DNA of 7,235 nt, taken from Fidelibacterota bacterium. GTDB lineage: Bacteria > Fidelibacterota > UBA2242 > JAFGTP01. The position numbers and the translations under genes were made by a program. The stretch's first letter is position 1. Every line of letters starts with the position of its first letter. The notes beneath the pieces were generated by a model. The model searched no databases. It saw only the letters and a program-made list of their open reading frames with translations, and had not been told where the DNA came from. Shown here piece by piece: positions 1 to 6,525 of this stretch. Location: NCBI GenBank assembly GCA_021735285.1, contig JAIPHI010000134.1:1-7235 (forward strand), read 5' to 3'.

Positions 1-111
1 TTCTGGAATAGATAATTAAATAAGAAAGACATGCATTATTGGCTGGGATATAAGGTAGGCGTTCCGGAATATTTATTATTTAAAAATTTTCATTAATGGA
101 TAGCGTATCAC

Positions 112-192
112 AGATTCTCTTTTAATCTAATAATTCCCGGATGCTCTGCCTTGGGGGCATTTGTAGCACAACTATCCTTAGTTGTGTTTTTT
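112..192 (+). ncRNA. Candidate structured RNA segment ending in a terminator-like hairpin
   Basis: Three successive hairpins can be drawn: AGATT/AATCT around 112-128; ATGC/GCAT with G-T extensions at 141-160; and a perfect 8-bp stem at 167-186 followed by T6. The block from about 131 to 260 is clearly richer in G and C than the flanking AT-rich DNA and no long reading frame crosses it. It may be a small RNA, the 3' end of a transcript from outside the window, or a fragment of a dispersed repeat. I do not recognise a known RNA family. Confidence 0.25.
167..192 (+). terminator. Rho-independent terminator-like hairpin
   Basis: CACAACTA at 167-174 pairs perfectly with TAGTTGTG at 179-186 around the loop TCCT, and six T residues follow at 187-192. 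This is the classical layout of an intrinsic terminator on the plus strand. The transcript it would end is not obvious: no gene is seen in 1-166, so it would serve a gene left of the window or a small RNA. Confidence 0.5.
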
Positions 193-241
193 ATCCGAAG
201 CCATCAATGGGCTGAGGGAAAAATACGGAAACGGGATCTAT

Positions 242-432
242 TCGAGTAGCGAAGTGGTTTTGTGTTATGAGTGAAAAATATCTATTATGTCCTCTGATTT
301 TATGTTTTTAAATTTTTATAACAATCAATAATATCCAAATTTTAAATAATTGTTTCATTCTGATAATCCAAAAGCATAGAATATTTTTTTTACGACTTTT
401 CTACTCGACCACTTTCCAACTCGACTACTCGA
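242..432 (+). repeat. MITE-like dispersed repeat, copy 1
   Basis: The outer ends TCGAGTAG (242-249) and CTACTCGA (425-432) are perfect 8-bp inverted repeats, and the inversion continues imperfectly inwards (CGAAGTGG against CGAGTTGG). The interior is noncoding and AT-rich. The element matches 6236-6405 in the same orientation: 18 identical bases at 276-293, 22 of 23 at 323-345, and 35 of 37 at 393-429, with about 11 extra bases in this copy around 301-320. Small size, inverted ends and no coding capacity fit a MITE or similar nonautonomous element; no clear target-site duplication is visible. Confidence 0.7.
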
Positions 433-658
433 CTAAATGATATAAAGATAATTATATTTTAATCCCATTTTTTTGATTTTTCTGACCATCAAAGAATTCA
501 CGTTAAGAAGCCCTGTATTGTTTATTCGAAAAATTGATCAATAATAGTATTAATTTAATAGTCCTATATCCGGATTTATAACGAAGCCATAAATAAAATA
601 AGTTTAAAGGGGCTTAGTGGAACAATTAAATTTTGAATGAATTCTCATCAGGTCTTAA
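433..658. other. Noncoding AT-rich spacer, nothing recognised
   Basis: No reading frame of gene quality, RNA gene or strong hairpin was found between repeat copy 1 and the 17-bp hairpin. Confidence 0.6.
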
Positions 659-698
659 TTTTTGGTTACTTTTGTCTCGCCACAAAAGTAACCAAAAA
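659..698. repeat. Perfect 17-bp inverted repeat, likely dispersed extragenic palindrome
   Basis: TTTTTGGTTACTTTTGT (659-675) and its exact complement (682-698) are separated by the 6-nt loop CTCGCC. A GC-rich GGCACCGGCGGG follows directly. From memory, near-identical palindromes built on GTTACTTTTG/CAAAAGTAAC are scattered through many Bacteroidota-like genomes and give spurious short ORFs; I cannot verify this here. It might also act as a transcription terminator in either direction, although its outer arm, not a separate tract, supplies the T-run. Confidence 0.7.
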
Positions 699-976
699 GG
701 CACCGGCGGGATAATAAAATGCTAAAATTTAAGTCACTTCACTGAAAATATTTTAATGCTATGGAATTATTGCTATTGATTTCAATTAAGCGATTTCAAA
801 TTAACTAATTACAAGCTTGAATATGTACCCAATTACCATTAACCGTAATCATAATAAATCTTAGAGAGCCTATTTTGAATCTCTAAACATATATATATTC
901 AATATTTGTAAAATTATTATTTGAACTTATGGCGTTTTTAACTAATTTATTCCAAGCAAATTATTCAGGATTATAC
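699..976. other. Upstream region of comEC with one inverted repeat
   Basis: There is no gene-quality reading frame. The only structure seen is TTAGAGA (861-867) pairing perfectly with TCTCTAA (880-886) across a 12-nt loop, about 100 bp before the comEC start. No convincing promoter was recognised; the DNA from 886 to 988 is too AT-rich for chance -10-like matches to mean much. Confidence 0.45.
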
Positions 977-991
977 AGGTTTTAAAAATTG
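977..991 (+). promoter_or_regulatory. Weak ribosome binding site and TTG start of comEC
   Basis: AGG at 977-979 lies 9 nt before the TTG at 989-991 and is the only Shine-Dalgarno-like run nearby. An in-frame TAA at 983-985 prevents any earlier start. The downstream sequence already encodes the first hydrophobic helix (LAVIFLAYAIGIIF), so the weak TTG is the most plausible start. A rare start with a poor SD suggests low expression, as expected for a channel protein; this last point is inference. Confidence 0.5.
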
Positions 992-3355
992 GTTAAAAAC
1001 TACCATAAGTTCCCTCTGGCGGTTATTTTTCTGGCTTATGCTATTGGGATAATTTTTTCTAGATTTATTTACCTCCCTTTAACTATCTGGATAGGTTTAA
1101 TTTCTTTCTGCCTCATTTTTGAATTCTGGATATTGAAAAGATTTCGAAATATAGTATTTGTCATCATGTTTTTTCTTCTGGGCGGTATGAATTATTCCAT
1201 TCATACAACATTTACCAAAAATCATATTATTAATTTTACTGACTTTGAAATTCCAATTGATATTAGAGCAAAAGTTGTTCGGACTCAATACCGCAATGAT
1301 CTATCAGCAGAGCTGGTTTTAAATGATGTCCGGATTTGTACGCAGGAATGTTACAATTTAGATGGTAAATTAATCCTCTATATCCAGGAATGTAATGCAA
1401 CTTTTATGTATGGTGACCAACTGGAGTTCTCTACTATTATCTATCGACCAGACAAGCCAGATAATCCCGGTCAATTTAACTATCGAAGATATTTGTCTGA
1501 TAAAAATATATATGCTCAAGCCTGGATTGATAAGAGTACTGAAATTAACAAACATAATATAGCCAGATTTTCCTTAGTCAGATTTGCTAATATTGTGAAA
1601 GTAAAAATATTAAAAATCATAGATATATCTACCAATGCTACTGCTGCACCGATTGTCAAAGCTCTCATCACTGGCTCTCGAGGGGAAATATCAGATCTGA
1701 CAGAACTAATTTTTATAGATTCCGGAGTAATTCATATTCTAGCCGTTTCAGGATTGCATGTTGGTTATGTTACTCTGGTATTTTTATTAATATTTGGATT
1801 CCTACGTTTCCCGGCAAAAACAAAATATTTTTTGACAATATGCGCTCTTTGGTTCTATGCTGCCATGGTACAATTCAAGCCTTCTGTAGTGCGGGCTGTC
1901 ACAATGGCTTCCTGTATTTTAATGGGTAAGATATTGGAAAGACCGCTAAATGTATATAATGCTCTTGGTTTTGCTGCACTGATTCAGACCTTAATATTAC
2001 CCAAACAGTTGTTTCATGTTGGGTTTCAGTTATCGTTTGTTGCTGTATTTTCAATCATTTATATCTATAATAGACTCCAACATCTTTTACCAGAAAAATT
2101 TAAACCGTACAAAATTACAAGAAAATTAATTAGATACTTTTACCAATTATTTCTGGTTTCCCTTTCGGCTCAAATTGGTACTCTTCCTCTTACTATCTAT
2201 TATTTCAATCGAGTTCCTGTCATTTCAGTTATTGCAAATCTTTTTGCTATTCCTATAGTTGGCATTATTGGGGCTCTAGGGTTTGCGCAAATCATTCTGG
2301 GATCGATCTGGTTAGGTTTTAGTATGGCCTATGGTGAAATCTTAAATATATTGGTATATATTCTAAAAACAATCATATCTTACTCAGCAAATTTATCATT
2401 TGCCTATTTTCCAATTAGACAATTTAGTGTAATTACAATAATATTAATATATGGTTTAACCTTCTTATTATTAAATTTTGACAAGCGGCGATTTAGAGTA
2501 AATTTTTTGATCCTTGTTTTAATGTTGATGAATTTTAATGTATGGCAAAAAGTAATTAATAAACCATCTATGAAGGTCGTATTCTTTGATGTCGGACAGG
2601 GAGATGCTGCTTATGTTGAATTTCCAAACGGAAAAAATATGCTAATTGATTGTGGCATGCGGGGATTTTATAGAAATTACGCGCGTGATATAATCACTCC
2701 ATATTTGGAGAAAGAAGGTATAAAAAAAATTGATGTTTTAGGAATCTCGCATCCTCATAATGATCATATAGGAGGAGCTCCGTATATTTTAGAAAATTTT
2801 TCCGTCAGATGCATATGGGAGACTGGTATTACTGCTGAGTCAAAGGTATTTAGAGAAATGCATTATATTGCCGATTCACTAAATGTTCCAATTGTTAATC
2901 CTTATGCCGGGGATGTTTTTACCTTTGGAGATAATACTTATTTGCAGATTCTGCATCCCTCACAAAAATATATAAAGCAGAGCAGGCCCAATTTTAATAA
3001 TGCTTCTACAACTTTTAAACTTACATATAAAAAAGTTGACCTGCTTTTTACCGGAGATATTGAAAAAGAGGCTGAAGAATATCTAATTTTATATAATAAT
3101 TATCTTGATTCAGAGATTATAAAGGTTCCTCATCATGGAAGTTCTACATCTTCAACATATTCTTTTATTCATTACTCCTCTCCTCAATATGGAGTTATAT
3201 CTGTTGGTGAAAAAAACAAATTTGGCCACCCTTCAAAGAATACAATTAATAAATACAAAAAAGTCGGTTGTTGCATTCACCGTACGGATCAAATGGGAGC
3301 TTTATTGATTGAGACAGATGGGAATAAAATTGATGTTGTAGATTATCGATATTAG
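989..3355 (+). CDS. comEC: ComEC/Rec2 family competence protein, DNA-uptake channel with C-terminal metallo-beta-lactamase domain
   Basis: ComEC forms the inner-membrane channel that carries single-stranded DNA into the cytoplasm during natural transformation. All three family domains are visible in 788 residues, a normal full length. The N-terminal DUF4131 region (about 1-185) has hydrophobic helices followed by an OB-like soluble part containing FNYRRYLSDKNIYAQAWI (163-180). The Competence membrane domain (about 215-500) carries HILAVSGLHVG (249-259) and PSVVRA (298-303). The metallo-beta-lactamase domain (about 527-788) has DVGQGD (534-539), the metal motif HPHNDH (H588, H590, D592, H593), TGD (D690) and PHHGS (H715, H716), so its catalytic residues look intact. 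A nuclease role for this domain has been proposed for the family. The start is TTG, two codons after an in-frame TAA at 983-985, with a weak AGG at 977-979; no ATG is available before residue 60. No other competence gene lies in the window. Confidence 0.96.
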   Translation: MVKNYHKFPLAVIFLAYAIGIIFSRFIYLPLTIWIGLISFCLIFEFWILKRFRNIVFVIMFFLLGGMNYSIHTTFTKNHIINFTDFEIPIDIRAKVVRTQYRNDLSAELVLNDVRICTQECYNLDGKLILYIQECNATFMYGDQLEFSTIIYRPDKPDNPGQFNYRRYLSDKNIYAQAWIDKSTEINKHNIARFSLVRFANIVKVKILKIIDISTNATAAPIVKALITGSRGEISDLTELIFIDSGVIHILAVSGLHVGYVTLVFLLIFGFLRFPAKTKYFLTICALWFYAAMVQFKPSVVRAVTMASCILMGKILERPLNVYNALGFAALIQTLILPKQLFHVGFQLSFVAVFSIIYIYNRLQHLLPEKFKPYKITRKLIRYFYQLFLVSLSAQIGTLPLTIYYFNRVPVISVIANLFAIPIVGIIGALGFAQIILGSIWLGFSMAYGEILNILVYILKTIISYSANLSFAYFPIRQFSVITIILIYGLTFLLLNFDKRRFRVNFLILVLMLMNFNVWQKVINKPSMKVVFFDVGQGDAAYVEFPNGKNMLIDCGMRGFYRNYARDIITPYLEKEGIKKIDVLGISHPHNDHIGGAPYILENFSVRCIWETGITAESKVFREMHYIADSLNVPIVNPYAGDVFTFGDNTYLQILHPSQKYIKQSRPNFNNASTTFKLTYKKVDLLFTGDIEKEAEEYLILYNNYLDSEIIKVPHHGSSTSSTYSFIHYSSPQYGVISVGEKNKFGHPSKNTINKYKKVGCCIHRTDQMGALLIETDGNKIDVVDYRY

Positions 3356-3367
3356 AATATCACGGTT

Positions 3368-5764
3368 TTACCCAAATAGTTTTAAATAATCAAGATAATA
3401 AAGAATCTTCATAGATATAGAATCCAATTGGTCAGCATTAAAAGTATTCCTGAGATTTCTATACATAGAAACGTTTACATTATCTCTTTCTGAATAGACC
3501 TGTTTTTGCCATACTAGACTTAATTCACTTCCTGGAGCAAATCTCCATAGAAAATTCATTCTCAAGTTGATCGAATTATAATTAATATCTCGATTTTCGT
3601 AATAATCACTAATGGAAAACAGGTAACCATTATTTTGTAATTTATAGAATTTGAAATAATCTACGGTTGACCAGTAGTGCCGGAAACGAAAATCAAGTGA
3701 CGAGGTATTGTTGAAAATATATCCAAAATTCATTGTATTCGTAACGGTTCTAATGTCTCTTTTTCCAAAGATAATGCGATGGTCTTCCTCATCAGCCCAA
3801 CCTCTTTCATTTGCTCTTTTTCTATATCTGATATCATAATTCATTCTCATCTTTGAGTTAATTCTCAGATTGGGTTGAAAACTGAGAAAATAGTGATATT
3901 TATCACTGAAGTCGGAGAATGCTTTTCCCGATCCTGCTCTGAATTCCAGAAACAGTTTTCTACGATCATCCTGAAAAAATCCGGTAAAGATATCGATATA
4001 TCTAGGTGTAATAAAAAACATTCCATCCTGTCTGGGTTCGTAATAATCGAAACCCTTAACCGGTTTTACTGTTGTTCTGAAAAAGAGACTATTATGATTC
4101 TTAAACGTGCGAAAACTATGATAACCTATTCTAAAATCGGTGAATTCATAAGGACTAAAAAGAGTTCCATACTCAATGTCTAAAGTATGATAGATATCCA
4201 GATAAGGCCCAATGGGATCATACTGATTGTATTCCAAACGAAGTTCATGTTCAATTTCATTATTCCTGCGTAAAAATCCAAGGTCGTTTGGATTGTAGCT
4301 ATCATTAACTAACGTGATTCGATAATTATACTGATAGCTACCTTTAGTTTTACCTGAATTTAATTTCAGTCGCCAGCCACTACTAGTTGAATCGGGATAA
4401 AACTGTTGACTTAGAGCTGCATAACCACCAATATTATAACCTGCTCCATTTTCTAGAATAAGAGAAGAAGAAGTCACATTGGAAATATAGTTACTATTAT
4501 ATTTATTGGCGTTTGTAATATTTAAAAATGAATTTCTGCGAAGGCTTTTGTCAAATACCAGTACATTGTAATTTGTTAAGGGCTGAGTTGTATGTGTAGT
4601 AATCTCATCGGTTTGTAGATTTTTAGTTTTGGCAGTAGTTTTATCTGTAATTGCATTCAATACACCGATTCCCAGACCATTATCAGTTCTTCCGTTGAGT
4701 TTCACTGCATTTATTAATTGAGTTTTATCAGGATTGCTTAATATAGTATCTTGTTCTCCGATTGTATTTTCAATATCGCTGTATTTTTCAGGCTCTCCTC
4801 CTATACGGCGGGAATAGAAAATATCCCCTTTGTTAAATAATTGAGTGGCTTCAGTGAAAAAAGGTCGGCGTTCTCTATGATGTCTTTCAAAAGGGGAGAG
4901 ATTCAAGACATCATTATCTGCCTGTACCTGGCCGAAATCGGGGATAAGAGTCATATTAAGAGTAAAACTTTCATTAATCCCGTATTTAAGGTCCAGGCCC
5001 CCGGTATAGGAATATCCTGTATTTTGGCCTTCTTTTTGGAAGTAACTCGATAAATAGGGTGTAAATGAAAGTCTTAAGGGAGGCTTTATTTCCTTTATAT
5101 TTTTTATAGTACCCTGTTCTTCTTTCCACCATCTTTGAGTATCGCGATTAATATAACTCCATACCGATTGTTCACCATATCTTTTGATAGTTCTGAAGAC
5201 ATTGAACCCCCATTTCTGTATATTTTTGGATGGAAATCTAATCGAAGAATAGGGTATGACAATTTCTGCTGACCAGCCGTGTTTATTAATATCTACTTTA
5301 CTGGACCAAACTGCATCCCATTCATCATCTCTTTCTTCTCCTGTGATTTTTGTATCGGACTGTACACCGGCAGCAGTAACAGTGAAATAGTAGGAGTTAA
5401 TACCATCATTAAATGGATTTAAAAAAATTGAAAGTTCATCTGTATTAATGTTATGATTTTCATCTCTTCTGGAGAGTTCATTAAAAATACTATCAGGAGA
5501 AGCATCACATAATTGAGCTCCAATATATATAGCTTCATCATCGTAGCCAATTTTAACTAAACTTGGCTGCGATGGGGATTTGCCATTGTAGGGAGTAAAT
5601 TGGATAAAATCTTTTAATGCCGGCAGATCTTTCCAGAATTCATCTTCAAGTTTACCATCAAGTATAGGTTTGTTTGCTAATCTCCGTATTTTTATCTCTT
5701 TCTTTGCCAGGCTGGCATTTAGCATAATTGTGAAACCAATTATGAAAATAAATATTTTTCTCAT
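3368..5764 (-). CDS. DUF5916 protein with N-terminal CBM9-like domain, predicted secreted outer-membrane protein
   Basis: This 798-residue protein begins with a signal peptide: MRK, a hydrophobic core, then a likely cleavage after ASLA (residue 20). A CBM9/DOMON-like beta-sandwich spans about 28-215, recognisable from PILDGKLEDEFW (33-44), DDEAIYIGAQLCD (75-87), TDELSIFLNPF (108-118) and W-x-AEIVIPYSSIRF (164-177). The rest is the DUF5916 region with family hallmarks IPDFGQVQAD (274-283), ERRPFF (298-303) and FYSRRIGG (316-323), followed by alternating aromatic strands typical of an outer-membrane beta-barrel. The CBM9-like fold often binds carbohydrate in other proteins, but the substrate and function here are unknown. 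Length is usual for the family and no frame break is seen. The ATG has a good SD (AGGA, 5 nt away). The gene converges on comEC with only 12 nt between stop codons, and lies about 760 bp from the upstream ligase, so it is probably transcribed alone. Confidence 0.9.
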   Translation of the reverse strand: MRKIFIFIIGFTIMLNASLAKKEIKIRRLANKPILDGKLEDEFWKDLPALKDFIQFTPYNGKSPSQPSLVKIGYDDEAIYIGAQLCDASPDSIFNELSRRDENHNINTDELSIFLNPFNDGINSYYFTVTAAGVQSDTKITGEERDDEWDAVWSSKVDINKHGWSAEIVIPYSSIRFPSKNIQKWGFNVFRTIKRYGEQSVWSYINRDTQRWWKEEQGTIKNIKEIKPPLRLSFTPYLSSYFQKEGQNTGYSYTGGLDLKYGINESFTLNMTLIPDFGQVQADNDVLNLSPFERHHRERRPFFTEATQLFNKGDIFYSRRIGGEPEKYSDIENTIGEQDTILSNPDKTQLINAVKLNGRTDNGLGIGVLNAITDKTTAKTKNLQTDEITTHTTQPLTNYNVLVFDKSLRRNSFLNITNANKYNSNYISNVTSSSLILENGAGYNIGGYAALSQQFYPDSTSSGWRLKLNSGKTKGSYQYNYRITLVNDSYNPNDLGFLRRNNEIEHELRLEYNQYDPIGPYLDIYHTLDIEYGTLFSPYEFTDFRIGYHSFRTFKNHNSLFFRTTVKPVKGFDYYEPRQDGMFFITPRYIDIFTGFFQDDRRKLFLEFRAGSGKAFSDFSDKYHYFLSFQPNLRINSKMRMNYDIRYRKRANERGWADEEDHRIIFGKRDIRTVTNTMNFGYIFNNTSSLDFRFRHYWSTVDYFKFYKLQNNGYLFSISDYYENRDINYNSINLRMNFLWRFAPGSELSLVWQKQVYSERDNVNVSMYRNLRNTFNADQLDSISMKILYYLDYLKLFG

Positions 5765-5769
5765 CTAAT

Positions 5770-5775
5770 TCCTGC
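5770..5775 (-). promoter_or_regulatory. Shine-Dalgarno of the DUF5916 gene
   Basis: On the minus strand GCAGGA precedes the ATG at 5764-5762 by 5 nt (ATTAG). This is a well-placed SD and supports that ATG, which directly begins a signal peptide. It contrasts with the weak site of comEC. Confidence 0.75.
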
Positions 5776-5782
5776 TTTTAAA

Positions 5783-5798
5783 CCCCAATCATCGGGGG
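5783..5798 (-). other. Short G/C hairpin in the DUF5916 leader
   Basis: On the minus strand CCCCGATGATTGGGG can fold with four C-G pairs plus a G-T and an A-T pair around a 3-nt loop. It stands out in very AT-rich surroundings and ends about 7 nt before the SD, so it could affect translation or mRNA stability. No U-tract follows, so it is not a standard terminator. Its role is inference; the stem is short. Confidence 0.3.
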
Positions 5799-5842
5799 GA
5801 ATTTATTTATTTGTTTTGAGTATATGAAAACAATTTTTCAAT

Positions 5843-5857
5843 AATATTTGAAATATT
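5843..5857. promoter_or_regulatory. AT-rich palindrome upstream of the DUF5916 gene, possible operator with an overlapping weak promoter
   Basis: AATATTT-G-AAATATT is a perfect 7+7 palindrome about 80 bp upstream of the ATG. On the minus strand a sigma70-like pair, TTACAA, 16 nt, TATTAT, runs into this palindrome, the -10-like element overlapping it. In sequence this AT-rich both elements can occur by chance, and many FCB bacteria use a different promoter consensus, so this is only a candidate. Confidence 0.2.
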
Positions 5858-5864
5858 GTTCATT

Positions 5865-6215
5865 GTAAAATATAAGCACATGTTTTTTTGATGGTTTGTG
5901 TTGCTAAAGGTTACATATATTTTAAGTGTAAAATCGGAAGCCTGTAATAAAATTTTGCCAGTACAATAATATTTATTATATATGCGCGAGACTTGTTATA
6001 TATTTTTAGAAAAAATTAATCAGGAATTTGTATGTATCTTTAGCAGGGAAAAGCAAGTAAAATTTCCAAACACTAATTTTAGTACACCTACTTCGTAATT
6101 TTCTAAAATATGTTTACTCTAAAACAATCCTATAATTGCAATAAATTATCTGATTTATAAATAACAATCAGATTCTAAAAAATAGACTGGAATCTTAAAT
6201 TTTTGGAATACGTAG
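5865..6215. other. AT-rich intergenic stretch, no gene seen
   Basis: Between the DUF5916 leader and repeat copy 2 there is no reading frame of gene quality and no RNA gene that I recognise. It presumably includes part of the upstream control region of the minus-strand DUF5916 gene. Confidence 0.5.
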
Positions 6216-6404
6216 GTGGTCGAGTTGCGAAGTAAACAAGTAGTGAAGTGGGTTTGTGTTCTGAGTGTTAAATATCTATTATGTCCTGTGCTTTTGTATA
6301 ATCAATAACATCCAAATTTTAATCTATTGACTCATGCTAATAGATCGAAAACAAGGAATATTCTATTTCGACTTTTCTACTCGCCCACTTACCAACTCGA
6401 CTAC
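6216..6404 (+). repeat. MITE-like dispersed repeat, copy 2
   Basis: Ends GTGGTCGAGTTGCGAAGT (6216-6233) and ACTTACCAACTCGACTAC (6387-6404) are an 18-bp inverted repeat matching at 15 positions. The part from 6236 to 6405 matches copy 1 in the same orientation: 6270-6287 is identical to 276-293, 6300-6322 differs from 323-345 at one base, and 6369-6405 differs from 393-429 at two bases. About 11 bases of copy 1 are absent. It lies about 120 bp past the 3' end of the acyl-CoA ligase gene. Confidence 0.7.
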
Positions 6405-6446
6405 TTTACCACTATAACACATTGCCATTCGACCAATTCCACTTTA
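6378..6446 (+). repeat. Degenerate short tandem words at the right end of repeat copy 2
   Basis: The words CTACTCGCCCACTTA (6378-6391), CCAACTCGACTACTTTA (6392-6408) and CCATTCGACCAATTCCACTTTA without exact spacing (6425-6446) share a TCG-A/C core and an ACTTA/ACTTTA end. They look like diverged units of one short repeat, extending the element beyond the inverted end at 6404. Confidence 0.4.
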
Positions 6447-6525
6447 CGGTTTCTCGTTTCCATAGATTTCAAGGTTCAAATCTGGTCTCTTTTTATTTTC
6501 TACAGGATCAGCGGCTCTGAATTTA

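Noticed and set aside
193..241. Possible riboswitch because of a CTGAGGG word near ACGGAAACGGG
   Set aside because: The conserved core and pairing of the TPP riboswitch or any other class I know could not be built, and no gene follows directly.
242..432. CRISPR array suggested by repeated TCGAC/CCACTT words
   Set aside because: The words are too short, irregularly spaced and arranged as inverted ends; there are no spacers of constant length.
1097..1555. Two minus-strand reading frames of about 60 codons inside comEC
   Set aside because: They lie opposite clear ComEC coding sequence, have no recognisable domain, and are expected shadows.
3875..5053. Plus-strand frames of 102 and 70 codons at 3875-4183 and 4841-5053
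   Set aside because: They are antisense to the well-supported DUF5916 gene and encode no recognisable protein.
6464..6483. AGATTT/AAATCT inverted repeat as terminator of the acyl-CoA ligase gene
   Set aside because: On the minus strand no T-tract follows the stem; the T-rich side is on the plus strand, where there is no gene to end.
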